A stretch of DNA of 64,000 bases, taken from positions 7,190,208 to 7,254,207 of the forward strand of contig CM055103.1 in the NCBI GenBank assembly GCA_029204225.1, written 5' to 3'. A program made the translations under genes and the position numbers. The notes beneath the pieces were generated by a model that did no database searches, had not been told where the DNA came from, and worked only from the letters and a program-made list of their open reading frames with translations. The DNA is from Diphasiastrum complanatum. Lineage: Eukaryota; Streptophyta; Lycopodiopsida; Lycopodiales; Lycopodiaceae. This document shows, piece after piece, positions 10,900 through 22,026 of the stretch (positions are counted from its first letter, which is position 1; every line of letters starts with the position of its first letter).

Positions 10900-13161
10900 A
10901 TCCAAGATGGTCACGCTATAGCCACAGTACCAATGAGCAATTGCTGCTTCATTTGTGGTGAAACGGGACATTTCATGGTTGACTGTAAAGTTAAAAACCA
11001 ATACCATGCGAAATGTCCAGACTGTGTTCACAAACACAGTTTCAAGGATTGTCCTAAACAACCTAACAGGATTCTTCCAGCACGTCATATATCATCCGAA
11101 CCTGTTAGAGTTCTCACTAGAGCGCAACGCCAACACCAAGAATAGCAACAAAACAATAACAAATCTGCTGAGCCACTTGATAGCTTCCACATTACCAAAA
11201 GATTACCGAGACCCAAAAGTGGAACAAAAGCAGTACAATGAATATCAAGATGAGTTTTTGCGAGAGGAAGAACAAGTATTTTCTGACCTCCTGCAAGCTC
11301 AACTCACCATGTCGTTCCATAGCGCAATAAAATCATTCACCGGACTTCAACGATATATCCATCGTAGTTTTCAGCTACCTACTATTCCTAACAACAGAAA
11401 CCCGAAGAGATTCCTGAAATTCCCCAGATTCCTATGAATATACTGAATATAGGTGTTGCTAAGGGGACTAGCATCACCCTACCCTTGTCCTATAAAGACT
11501 ATCCCGCAGTATCTACTATCCCTTTGGCAACCCCGAGAAACGAGTCATGGTTGACTCAACAGGCCATGTCAAGCCCGCCAAGGTATACGATGATTGGTCA
11601 TCCACAACATATGATGAATCATATAGTGTCCCAATCCAACCACAAGGCCACTATACAAGATCCACAGACATAATCAATTGGGGTCATGCACTAGCCACTG
11701 TAGACTGTGCAGATTCCAATCGATGTCGTATCGAAACTGCTGTATTGACACACCCATCATCCCACTTATGATGATTGACCTGATTCTTATAGCATGGTGC
11801 CCAGGAGAACCTTGTGTCTCTACCGCCCATGTTTCGGAAGAAGGTATTCTTTCCACGGATGATGTAGAAATGACGGATGAACATGTACTCCAATATCTAG
11901 ATGCCCAACCTTATCTGTCAAAATCAATTCCTAAGGAGGTCAAGACACCAGGGCCGTTGGCTCATGTCCAACTGACGTCCAAAATACCCAACAGACAAGC
12001 ATACAGGCCCAAATCCAAGGTGTATACATGGGATGTGTATCTAGACGAAGTCTGGGATACAATCGACGACGATATTATAAGCGAGGTAACAACACTGCCC
12101 ACTCAAAAATCGCAAAAACCTTGGTTACAAAAAAATAAATCATTGATACAAAATTAACCGAGCGTCAAAAACAGATCGTGAAGCCCTTGTCTAAGGAGAC
12201 AAAAATTAAACAATCAGACCAAGCTTCCACGTCTGGTAGTGACTCAACAAAGATGATTCTCAAAGTTCCAGAAAATTTTGTGGAACCACCTTTCGATCTC
12301 CCATGCAAATTAGAGATTTCACACTAGATGACGTTGTTATTTAGCTACCACAGCCACACCGGGAACCTACACCAACTTCCAACTCCTTTGAAGGACCTGC
12401 TAAGACAATTCCGTTAAACCTTAAAGATCCTGACGAGGAGATGGATCGAATAGTTCATGTTGGTGCACACACGTCATTAGCTTTTTTTTTCTTTACTTCG
12501 CAAATACAGGGATGTATTTGCATGGAATTATACAGAAATGAAATGAATCCCACCTGAAATAGTGGTCCATAGGATTCCTTTAGAAGACAAAGCTAAGCCT
12601 GTTAGGGCTAAACCTTATAGATCTAACCCTGTCTATCGTGAGAGGATCAATGAAGATATTAAGAAATTGCTAAATGCTGGCTTCATTATGAAATCCAACA
12701 TACTGATTGGGTATCACCCATTGTGGTTGTGCCCAAGAAAATGGCAAACTTCGTATATGTGTCGATCTTAAAAACCTTAACGCGGTTACGAAGAAAGACC
12801 ATTTTTCTTTGCCTTTAATGACCCAAATCTTAGAGGAAATGGCAGGAGCTGAAGCCTTCAGCTTCTTGGATGGATTCCTTGTTCAAATAGCCCCTGAAGA
12901 TAAACATAAAATGGCCTTTGCCACAGAGAACGAGGTTTATGCTTATAACGTTATGCCTTTCGGCTTATGTAATGCCCCTTCCACTTTCCAGAGGGTCATG
13001 CAATTGGCCTTCCAAGATCTGTTACACCGGATTGTGGAGATTTATCTCGACGATCTAGGTGTACATTCCTCCGTAGCTACGCACCTTGACGTAGTGGAGA
13101 AAATCTTCATTCGCTGCCGTAGATTTAGAATCTCACTAAACCCTGATAAATGCCAAATATG
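10900..13161 (+). pseudogene. Ty3/gypsy gag-pol remnant: double zinc knuckle and reverse transcriptase
   Basis: The plus-strand frame at 10933-11145 has two adjacent zinc knuckles: CFICGETGHFMVDC (C-X2-C-X4-H-X4-C) and CPDCVHKHSFKDC (C-X2-C-X3-H-X4-C). From 11150 to 12500 the frames are broken. From about 12490 a gypsy RT is readable: YRDVFAW-like start, RIPLEDKAKPVRAKPYRSNP, a frameshift near 12710, then KLRICVDLKNLN, SFLDGF, MPFGLCNAPSTFQRVM and YLDD (IEIYLDD-like, about 13040). It stops at NPDKCQI at 13159. The catalytic YLDD survives but the following residues (LGVHS) differ from the usual. RNase H and integrase are missing because the next element's LTR begins abruptly at 13162. No chromodomain evidence; lineage within Ty3/gypsy not decided. 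Confidence 0.85.
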
Positions 13162-13641
13162 ATCAAGGGAGGTGGCTATAAGTTAGGAAACTTGGTCCAT
13201 GTGCCATATTGATGATTGTTGGTGGATCCTTTGATGAGTAGGCACTCTCACACGTGCCAAATCAGCTGAGTAAGCATCAGCTCTTGTGTATATATGGTGG
13301 CTCATTTGGCCATAATTGACAAGAAAGCTAAATCTTGGTTTTGGTGCATTTCTTGAGTAATCTCTCCATTTGTCTTGTGATTTTATGCTTCTAATGGTTT
13401 CTAAGCTTAGTGTACTTCATTATTTGCTGGTAGTCCATACTCTGACAGGTCTTCACACGTGTGAAACCAGCAAGTACAAGTTTTGATCATATTTGATTGT
13501 TCTTGTTAGATTTGTTGATGTAGATTTGATCTAGTGCTATCTAATCTTGTGTAGATTGGTAGATCAATCTAATCTAACACCCAATCACACTTGTGGATCT
13601 GATTTGGATCCATTCTTGGTCCTTTTTGCTGTACTTTCACA
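13162..13641 (+). repeat. 5' LTR of the LARD-like element, 5'-truncated
   Basis: It matches 23672-24148 nearly base for base (480 against 477 bp) and ends CTTTCACA. A TATATAT box is at 13289-13295 and the palindrome TTCACACGTGTGAA at 13452-13465. The first 369 bp present in the 3' LTR are absent. Confidence 0.9.
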
Positions 13642-13654
13642 TGGTATCAGAGCC
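13642..13654 (+). other. Primer binding site, initiator-Met tRNA
   Basis: TGGTATCAGAGCC directly abuts the LTR end. It is complementary to the 3' end of plant initiator-Met tRNA, the standard minus-strand primer of plant Copia elements and many other plant LTR elements. Confidence 0.9.
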
Positions 13655-15490
13655 AAGTACAAGTGCATTTAAGGCATTGATCTAAACTATACCCAAATTG
13701 GCAGGTTTTTGGAAACCAGCTAATATTGAGGTAGTGAGACTGAATGGATAGCTAGAACCATCATAGTTATACCAAATCTTGCTGTGGGCTGCAGGTGTAC
13801 TTTCCACACGTGTGGGTCCGTACAGGACCTATTTTTGACAGTAAAATTCAGTTTGGTGCATTTTGAGCTTCATACACCCAATTTTGAGTCAATTTAGTGC
13901 ATTTTTCAAGCTTTCACTTGCATTGTTTCTATTCCATTGATTTGTTCTTGGTTTAGATCAATCATATAGATGGATTAAAGCTTGTTTACAGTACATTGAA
14001 GTTGATTCTCTGATTTTTTGAGTGTACATTGAAGTTGAGAGAGAAAGAGTGCTATAAACCAAAGATTAAGGAGTGATTTGCAAGGGGGGAGATTGAAATC
14101 CATTATACCTTCATTCTAGATTTGTTCAAGAGTGAAAGGGCTGAGTCTAGAAGCATCTAAATGCTAGAAGACACTCTTGGATCAGTCCTCCAAGTGAAAT
14201 CTTAGTGAATTTCTAAAGCACAAACACTCATAAAGGCAAAATCTACCTATACAAGGTGATAAGAATTGTTGGCAAGTACTAGGAGAAAAATTTGAGATCC
14301 AAGTCACATTGTTCACCCCTACTCAAGTGTGTGAGTGTGGTTTTTGGCTTGAATTAAAGTCATAAAGGTGAGTGAGGCATATGTGTTGTGGTTGATCCAA
14401 AATTTTCAAGAGATCCTTCCTTTGTAGAGGGCAAGAACTAGTAACTCAATTCTTGACTTTGGTGGAAAAATTGTCTTCTTCATTGTGATCAAATCTTGCT
14501 AAGTGGCATTAGCTCTTTGTAAGCAAATATCTTAGTGAGAGAGAAGTATTACATTTCTGAAAATTTGAATTTCATTCCAACTCTAAAGAGGTAGAGTCAT
14601 TGGTACTTGGTGGAGTCCAATAGGGGTGAATGAATTCAATTTTTTGAGCAAAATTTTGACATTATATGTATGAAACTCAAATAAGTTCTATTCAACTTTC
14701 TTTGTGAGAGTGTGAGGGTCAAGTTGTGATCCCATTGGGAGTCTAGAACAGGGAGGAGTCCATATTTGAGTGTTCATACATGATTGGGATCTTTGTGAAT
14801 CTCTAGATGTCTAATTTTAAAGCTTGGTGAAAAATTATTGACATAGATTGTTATCAAACCATTTCATGTCCATTCCAAATCTCAAGAGTGAGATTCTTTG
14901 GGTCAAGAGGGATTCCAAAAGGGGTGATTGGATCTGATCTTTGTGTGTTTGAATCAAGTATACATGTCAAGTTTTTGTGATCTAGTGTAGATCCTTTTTT
15001 TGTGAAAATTAGTGGTTTAATTTGTTGTCAAATCAAATCAAATTCAATCCAAATCTCAAGAATGAGATTATTTGGGTCAAGAGTGATTTTAAAAAAAGTG
15101 ACTAAGTTTGATTTTCAAATATTTGAAATAAAACCCATACTTTGTTCAAGAATCTCAAAAGTTGAGAGAACTAGTCAAGAGAAAAGGAAAATCTAGGTGT
15201 CAAGTCTTTTCAAATCCATTCCAACTCTCAAGAGGAAGATTCATTGGTATTTGTTGAGTCCAATAGGGGTGTTTGGATCTGATTTTTGTGATTTGATAGA
15301 GTGCTTTTGTCTTAGATATCAAAGAAAAGATTAGTTTCCAATTGACTAGGTTGAAAGAGATATGATTCAAAATTTGTGGTCTAGATCTTGTGTAGATCCT
15401 TCTAGATTGTTGAATGTGTTCAAATCTAGTTTCTTGAGAGTCACAAATCACATTTTGAAAAGTCATATCACTAGGTTTTACTTCCTCATC
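13655..15490 (+). repeat. LARD-like element leader with four degenerate repeat units
   Basis: There is no convincing ORF. A unit centred on 'ccaa(c/a)tctcaagag...gattc(a/t)ttgg...ggggtg(a/t)' recurs at about 14576, 14872, 15043 and 15210. Spacing is 296, 171 and 167 bp, so the last three look like a tandem array of about 170 bp. A further CACACGTGTG is at 13805-13814. Confidence 0.6.
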
Positions 15491-17326
15491 ATGGCATCAA
15501 TAGGTGGCAACCTATTGGAGGCAAGTAAGGATCCTAAATGCAACCTTTGTGGCAAGAGAGATTGTTTTGTCTCAAGATGCTAGATCAATCCATCCAAGGA
15601 GAACCAAAGCAAGGGGGCCGAGGTGAAGGATGGAGTTTCAAGTTCAACGTGCATAGGCAAGAAGGACAAATCCAAGGAAAGGTGTTTTCTTTGTGGAAAG
15701 ATGCATGAGGCTTGGAGTCTCACAAGGACTTACAAGATTTGTCTTCAAAAGTCCATCATCACACATTTCAAACCTTTTGAAGTTTTGCATTTGAAAGTGA
15801 ATTTTTTGGTCCAAGATGCAAAGATAAATGTCACTTTCATTAATGTCACTTGGATTTATTTCATGTCCTTGGAAAGCATTTTGCTTAGAACTTTAGAAAA
15901 GTTCAAATTTATTGTTATGATCCAAGAGAAACCAAGAAAGATTAAGGAGAAATCACAAAATGAAAATAGTTTCATTTATGCTCTCATGAAATCTTATGAA
16001 GAACTATTTTGCTTTGAAGAGATTTTTGTATCGCAAAGGTGGATTAAGGCAATACTAGTTGAGTGTGATGCCTTAATAGATAGCAAAGCATGTTTTCCTT
16101 GTAAACTTACATTGAATATGAAGTCAAGGAAATGGAAATGTCTTCATAATGTATTTTTTGTTGGTTTCAATAGGGTCATGAATGATGTGTTCATTCATAA
16201 TGTTGAAGATTGTAAATTTTCAATTTTAAAGGCAAGTTGTAAAATTCTTATGAGAATAAGTGAAGCGTCCAAAGTGGACACTTATATCCATAAGCAAGTA
16301 GTTAGCCTTATTGAGATGGAAATACTTCTTGATTTCAATATTAGAAAAATCATGCCAAGTTGTGGTGATTTTTGGACTTATGGTTCTAGCATAAGTAATG
16401 TTGATAATCATATGAAGTGCACATTATATGATCATGTTTGTTGTGATCATTTTAAGACATGGAGGTCTCAGATTTCCATCAAGGAGGAGCACCAAGGAGC
16501 TGATCTTGAGGAGTCATCTCGAGGTTCAAGTGTGCCAAGGATTGAGGAGGAGAGTCCTTCTCAAGTTGTGATTACAAGAAGAATATCAAGAGACATGGTT
16601 GAGCTCATATGGCTCACATTTCAAGGGAAAGAGGAGCACATTTCAAGTGGTATACATCTCATGCTTGCTTCTCTTATGTCATTTGGTGAATCAATTTGCT
16701 TTAGTGAGACTTTTGCATCTCAAAGTTGGAGTAAAGCAATACTAGTTGAGTATGGTGTCTCTCTTGAGAACATAGTTGATGTTCTTAATGATATGAAATT
16801 GATTTTAGATCAATTAGAAAGCAAATGGTTATTTCATCAAATGTATGTTCTTGAGTCTTGCAAGAGCAAGAGTGAGTTGTCCACTCATAGTATGAAAAAT
16901 TGTCTTTTTTCATGTATTGAGGCAAATTGTAAACTTTTTATGAGAGAAAGTGAATCATCCTCTAAGGAAACTTATCTCCATAATGAAGTATCTAGCTTCA
17001 TTAGATATGAGATTAGCATGGTAACCAAGCATGAAGATATGATACAAACTCTTTGTTATTATAGCATGCATAGTCTTGCCAATGTTGATGAGCCTAATCC
17101 TCGAGATCTTGGTAACATGATGTTGGATCTTTGTGATCCTCATGAGTCAAGAAGGACTCTTTATTTTCTCATGGAGTTGCAGCTATTTTCAAGGAGGAGG
17201 AGCTTTTGGATCAACCATATGCTTCAAGGATGGAACAAATCAATGAAAGAGGTGCTAGGATGGTGCAAAGCTCTCAAGTTCATCAAAAAAGTCAACATCA
17301 AAGAGGCATTATCATGGATATGGTGA
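15491..17326 (+). CDS. Unrecognised element-encoded protein with zinc-knuckle-like motifs and an internal duplication (one stop)
   Basis: A frame opens at ATG 15491, reaches a TAG at 15581-15583, and continues in the same frame as a 567-residue ORF from ATG 15623. Before the stop is C-X2-C-X4-C-X4-C (CNLCGKRDCFVSRC); after it is CFLCGKMHEAW, a knuckle-like C-X2-C-X3-H without the last Cys. In the 567-residue ORF, residues about 118-270 and 345-490 are diverged copies of one module: SQRWIKAILVE against SQSWSKAILVE, then KASCKILMRISEASKVDTY against EANCKLFMRESESSSKETY, ending SNVD/ANVD. The protein is Cys-, Ser- and Lys-rich with no membrane segment. I recognise no family. It could be a diverged gag-type nucleic-acid-binding protein (inference from the knuckles and position) or a captured gene. 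The single stop may be a real mutation or a recoded site. Confidence 0.6.
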
Positions 17327-17437
17327 TTTCGGATCGACATCAAGCTCGTTGGCTGATCTTCACACCTTTGAACTAGCAAGGATCCATATTTGAAGACCAA
17401 TTCAGCCCATGGAGTCAATCTCAATATCATCAAGTTA

Positions 17438-17442
17438 GTTTT
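17438..17442 (+). other. Target-site duplication, left copy
   Basis: GTTTT immediately outside the left LTR is repeated as GTTTT at 23289-23293 immediately outside the right LTR. Five-base duplications are typical of Copia integrase. Confidence 0.85.
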
Positions 17443-18095
17443 TGTGAAAAACTCAGATCCAAAAGATGCTAAAGTTTCATAAAGATCTTGGCCATGGAAG
17501 TTATGCACATCTAGATTGAAAAAATGATAGAAATTGTGATGTTAAGCATACTAAACATCAACTAAACATCAAAATCTGATCATAAGCTTCCACAAACAGA
17601 AACTTGCTGTCCCTGTCCGTACTTCAGAGCCTACAACCTGCATTTCACACGTGTGAAGCCATAGCAACAAAGAAATCACAATTCTAGTGGCTAGAATGCA
17701 AGATATGAACAAAAAAGTGAGAGAGAAGAAGATGGATCTTCAAAGAGCATAACATTCATTCAATAGAATGAAAATGAGATATGTACATACTCGTGGAGAT
17801 GGCTATTTATAGCAGCCATAGTGCCTCTTGGCCACTTGTCTTATGATAGGCTAAAATTGGGGTCCAATAGGATTCACCCATATACCTAGAAATTTGGTCA
17901 AATAGGAATGCACCAAATTATGAGCCAATAGAAGAGCTCCACACTCGACCTCCTCTAATTAATGTGACCTCAAAAGTAGTGTACACATACTTTGGGCCTC
18001 TACATACATGTATGAACCTATCTCTAACTTTTATTTGGCCATAGGCCTACAAAATCTCAAGTTAGGAAAATACTACTAGTTGACAATTTTTCACA
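17443..18095 (-). repeat. 3' LTR of the intact Copia element
   Basis: The termini are inverted: TGTGAAAAA on one end and TTTTTCACA on the other. On the minus strand a TATAAATA box starts at 17821 and the 14-bp palindrome TTCACACGTGTGAA lies at 17644-17657, 166 bp downstream of the TATA box. Confidence 0.95.
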
Positions 18096-21000
18096 CTCCC
18101 TCTTCAACTAGTTTTAGCATAGATTTAGAAAGTACACCAAGACTTGTTCTATGCTTGAAAAATAAGTCCTTTCCCAATGCTTTGGTAAAGATATCAGCCA
18201 CACATTCCTTTGATGGGACATGTTCAAGCTTGATCTCTTTTGCCAACACTTGTTCTCTCACAAAATGGTAAGCCACCTCGATATGTTTGCTCCTTGCATG
18301 GAAAACCGGATTGCTTGCTAGACTTTGGGCTGAAAGGTTGTCACAAAAGATGATTGGACTCTCTGAAAAATCCAGCAAATGAAGCTCCATAATCATCCTC
18401 TTGATCCACACCATCTCCTTTGTGCATGATGTCAAAGCTTTGTACTCGGCCTCACTAGAAGAAAGTGATATAGTTGCTTGTTTCTTCGACATCCATGAGA
18501 TAGCTCCATCACCTATGAAAATAGCATGTGCATTTATGGATTTTCTATCCATAAGGTCTCCTGCAAAATCTGAATCTGAAAAACCAAATAAGTTAGGTGA
18601 TGAGCCTCTATAAACAATGCCAAAATCTTTTGTTCCCGAGATGTATCTCAAGATCCTCTTTCCTAGTTTCCAATGTTCTATGCTAGGATCTTGCATGAAT
18701 TGGCTTAATCTACCAACACAATAAGATAAATCAGGTCTTGTGATGGTTAGATATATAAGAGAACCTATTAGCTTCCTATAGAGAGTAATGTCCTCGAAGG
18801 ATCTTTCATTACCTCTTATAGTTAGCTTTACATGTGATTCCATAGGTGTATCAATAGGATTTGCATCTACCATATGAAATCTATTGAGAATAGAAATAGC
18901 ATACTTCTCTTGTGAAATAAAAGTGATTTGAGAAGTTCTAATTACTTCTATTCCTAAGATATAGCTCAAAAGACCAAGATCATGCACTTCAAATTCCTTT
19001 TTTAGTGCTTTCATGATATCTTCTATATCTTCCTTGTTCCCTCCACTTAAAATAATGTCATCCACATAAATTAGAAGGATTGTAACATCATTAGCACTAA
19101 TTCTAAAGTAAAGTGAATGATCATACTCACTCATAGTGAAGTTTTGAGAAAGTAGAAAAGAGTTAAGCCTAGCATACCAACTCCTTGGTGCTTGCTTAAG
19201 ACCATACAAACTTTTTTGTAGAAAACACACATGATTAGGCTTGCTATGAGAAACATAGCTCTCGGGTTGCTCCATGTAGACTTCCTCTTCAAGATCACCA
19301 TTCAAGAAAGCATTAGAAATGTCTAATTGCCAAAGATCCCATCCATAAAGAGTTGCAAGGGAAATGATTACTCTTATGCTCACCATCTTTGCCACGGGTG
19401 CAAAGGTTTCCTCATAGTCAATGCCATGCTCTTGAGCATAACCTTTAGCCACCAACCTTGCCTTCAACTTGTTGATAGATCCATCTTGATTTGTCTTTAC
19501 CTTGAAGATCCATTTGCATCCAATTGCACTTTTGCCCTTTGGAAGCTCCACCAATCTCCATGTGTTGTTCTTCATAAGTGCTTCAAACTCAAGATCCATT
19601 GCTTGGATCCATTCCTCTTTTTGCCTTGCTTCATCTACACATGAAGGTACATCAAAAGAAGTTAGGAAAGCATAGTTGGATCCATCCACCACTTGCTTAC
19701 CTTTGCCATCATAAGTGAGCCTTGAGGGTTTCACTTTATGCCTTGGAGTTCTCCTTGGAATTTGACTTGAAGAGGCTTCTTCAACATCCACATCCAATGT
19801 GTCATCAACTCCATTGTCATCAAGCACATTAGTTGCAACAACACCATCATCACTTGAAACAACTTTTGGAATGTTACTTTCATCAAAAATGACATCCCTA
19901 CTTGTGAACACTTTCTTGATTGAAGGAACATAAATCCTATATGCTTTGCTTACTTCACTATAACCAACAAAAATGCCCTTTCTTGAAGATGGATCCTCCT
20001 TAGTTCTATCATCAAGAGTAATGTTGAAGTAGCAAATGCATCCAAAAGTTCTTAGAAACTTGACATTAGGCTTCGTACCAAACAAAGCTTCAAAAGGGGT
20101 TTTTCCTTCCAATACAACACTTGGCCATCTATTGCATAGGAAATTTGCACACAACAAAGCATCACTCCAAAAAGGTTTAGGAAGATTAGCATTCAATCTC
20201 ATTGCCTTTGCACTCTCACACAAGGTTCTATTCTTCCTCTCGGCCACTCCATTTTGTTGTGGTGTTCTTGGACATGTGTACTCCCTCTTGATCCCATGCT
20301 CATCGCAAAAGGCTTTGAATTTGTTAGAAATGTATTCACCACCATTGTCGCTCCTCAAGCATTTGATTTTGGTTGTAAATTGAGTCTCAATAGCAACTTT
20401 GAACTTGACAAACACATCAAACACCTCATCCTTGCTCTTTAGTAGATAAACCCAACAAAATCTACTAAAATCATCAATGAAAGTTACATACATCTTAGCA
20501 CCTCCATTGCTAATTGTAGTAACACCATGAATATCCGAATGCAAGAGAGAAAAAGGCATCTTAGATCTAGATATAGATCTAGTATATGGCAATCTATGTG
20601 ATTTAGACAAAGCACATTCTTCACAAACATGATTCAAGCAAGTAAGAGACTTGGGAAGTCCCCTTACTACCTCCTTTTTGGCTATTACCTCCAAGGCCTT
20701 GTAGTTGAGATGTCCCATCCTTTGAATTGACATTTGTTCATTTGCCATGCATCCAACTTGGTTAGCAACAACACATGCATCAAGCTTGAACAATTTCCCT
20801 TGCCTTTTCCCTTTTGCAATGATACTACACCCCTTTTTGATCAAGCAAGCATCACCATCAAACTCAACTTTGAATCCTTTGTCAAGCATTTGGCTTACAC
20901 TAAGTAAGTTCTTGGTAATGGATGGAATGAGCAAAACATCTTTCAATTCTATATTCCTATTTGTAGAAAGTGAAATAGGAATTGTGCCAATCCCCTTGAT

Positions 21001-22026
21001 TGCACACTCACCATCATTTGCGGTATAGATTACCTTCCTATCACCATCAAATGCCATTAAAGATGAAAAATACTCTTTATGATATGTCATATGAGAAGTG
21101 GCTCCACTATCAATCCACCAAGGATCAATGTCTCCATGATTAGCCAACAAGCAAGATGACATAACAAAAGCATCATTTGAAAGAAGCTCATCCCCACCCT
21201 CATCAATAGTTAGATTGGTTTGCTTTTCCCCTTGATCCCTCTTTTTCTTAAAACAATCACTAGCAAAATGCCCTTTGACTCCACAATAGAAACATTTTAG
21301 CTTAGATCTATCCTTCTTTTTGCCAAAAGTAGAGTGCTCACCTTGGTCTTGCCCTTTAGACCAATTGCTTTTACCTTTGCCCTTGAACTTGCCTTTAGAG
21401 AACATTGCCTCCTCTTCTCCTCCTTGAGATGTAGAAGATGCTCCCACTCTTGCTTGCAACCTGAATTCTTCAGCCAACAAGACCTCTTGCAAGTCTCCAA
21501 CACTTGGTAAACATTTTTGGATAGCATAACTTTGAACAAGATTAGCATGATCATCCAACAAGCCATTGAGAATCACTTGAACAAGCTCCTCATTATTTAT
21601 GCCATCATTAATGCATGCTAACTCATCATTCAATGCTTTAACTCTCAAAACAAAAGCATGTCCATTCTCACTCTTCTTTTGCATACAAGAAAAGATTTGC
21701 CTTCTTAAAGTCAACACTCTAGAAGTAGACTTGGATTCATAAACCTTCTTCAAGGCTTCCCAAGCTTCACTAGATGATGTGCACTTACCAACCTCTTTGA
21801 TAAGCTCATTTGTCACATTCATCTTGATCATGTGAAGGGCTTTCTTTGCCCTCTTGTCATACCTCAATTGTTCTTGAGGTGCCAAAGGTCTCTCCTCCAC
21901 ACCTACAACAATATCCATCAACTCATTCATCTCAAGCAAAGACTCCATCCTTACTTTCCAAGTAGAATAGTTGAGGGAGGTAAGCCTATCATTGCTTTCC
22001 AACATGTAGCCTCCATTTGTAGCCAT
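18091..22026 (-). CDS. Copia gag-pol polyprotein (gag, protease, integrase, RT, RNase H), 1311 residues
   Basis: Encodes all Copia functions in the order that defines Ty1/copia. UBN2-type gag spans about 20-200, with zinc knuckle C245-C248-H253-C258. Aspartic protease DSG is at 306-308. In the pre-integrase finger, H439, C468 and C471 are present, but the first His of the usual H-X4-H is Ile434. The integrase triad is D498, D560 and E596 (DD35E). RT has D902 in LDISNAF and YVDD at 987-990. RNase H has D1151/D1153, E1192-E1194 and D1229. Copia polyproteins are usually about 1300-1450 residues, so this is full length. The ATG at 22026 follows a leader of about 600 bp and starts a typical MATN- gag. 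The last codons (VEEGV) are the polypurine tract, and the TGA stop (18091-18093) lies inside the LTR. It was probably expressed from the right-hand LTR. Confidence 0.97.
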   Translation of the reverse strand: MATNGGYMLESNDRLTSLNYSTWKVRMESLLEMNELMDIVVGVEERPLAPQEQLRYDKRAKKALHMIKMNVTNELIKEVGKCTSSSEAWEALKKVYESKSTSRVLTLRRQIFSCMQKKSENGHAFVLRVKALNDELACINDGINNEELVQVILNGLLDDHANLVQSYAIQKCLPSVGDLQEVLLAEEFRLQARVGASSTSQGGEEEAMFSKGKFKGKGKSNWSKGQDQGEHSTFGKKKDRSKLKCFYCGVKGHFASDCFKKKRDQGEKQTNLTIDEGGDELLSNDAFVMSSCLLANHGDIDPWWIDSGATSHMTYHKEYFSSLMAFDGDRKVIYTANDGECAIKGIGTIPISLSTNRNIELKDVLLIPSITKNLLSVSQMLDKGFKVEFDGDACLIKKGCSIIAKGKRQGKLFKLDACVVANQVGCMANEQMSIQRMGHLNYKALEVIAKKEVVRGLPKSLTCLNHVCEECALSKSHRLPYTRSISRSKMPFSLLHSDIHGVTTISNGGAKMYVTFIDDFSRFCWVYLLKSKDEVFDVFVKFKVAIETQFTTKIKCLRSDNGGEYISNKFKAFCDEHGIKREYTCPRTPQQNGVAERKNRTLCESAKAMRLNANLPKPFWSDALLCANFLCNRWPSVVLEGKTPFEALFGTKPNVKFLRTFGCICYFNITLDDRTKEDPSSRKGIFVGYSEVSKAYRIYVPSIKKVFTSRDVIFDESNIPKVVSSDDGVVATNVLDDNGVDDTLDVDVEEASSSQIPRRTPRHKVKPSRLTYDGKGKQVVDGSNYAFLTSFDVPSCVDEARQKEEWIQAMDLEFEALMKNNTWRLVELPKGKSAIGCKWIFKVKTNQDGSINKLKARLVAKGYAQEHGIDYEETFAPVAKMVSIRVIISLATLYGWDLWQLDISNAFLNGDLEEEVYMEQPESYVSHSKPNHVCFLQKSLYGLKQAPRSWYARLNSFLLSQNFTMSEYDHSLYFRISANDVTILLIYVDDIILSGGNKEDIEDIMKALKKEFEVHDLGLLSYILGIEVIRTSQITFISQEKYAISILNRFHMVDANPIDTPMESHVKLTIRGNERSFEDITLYRKLIGSLIYLTITRPDLSYCVGRLSQFMQDPSIEHWKLGKRILRYISGTKDFGIVYRGSSPNLFGFSDSDFAGDLMDRKSINAHAIFIGDGAISWMSKKQATISLSSSEAEYKALTSCTKEMVWIKRMIMELHLLDFSESPIIFCDNLSAQSLASNPVFHARSKHIEVAYHFVREQVLAKEIKLEHVPSKECVADIFTKALGKDLFFKHRTSLGVLSKSMLKLVEEGV
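18096..18107 (-). other. Polypurine tract of the intact Copia
   Basis: The minus strand reads TTGAAGAGGGAG directly before the LTR start TGTGA. It primes plus-strand DNA synthesis and at the same time encodes the last residues of the polyprotein. Confidence 0.85.

Noticed and set aside
15581-15583. Programmed stop-codon readthrough between the two zinc-knuckle parts
   Set aside because: An ordinary stop mutation is simpler, and no readthrough context could be shown; kept only as a remark in the CDS entry.
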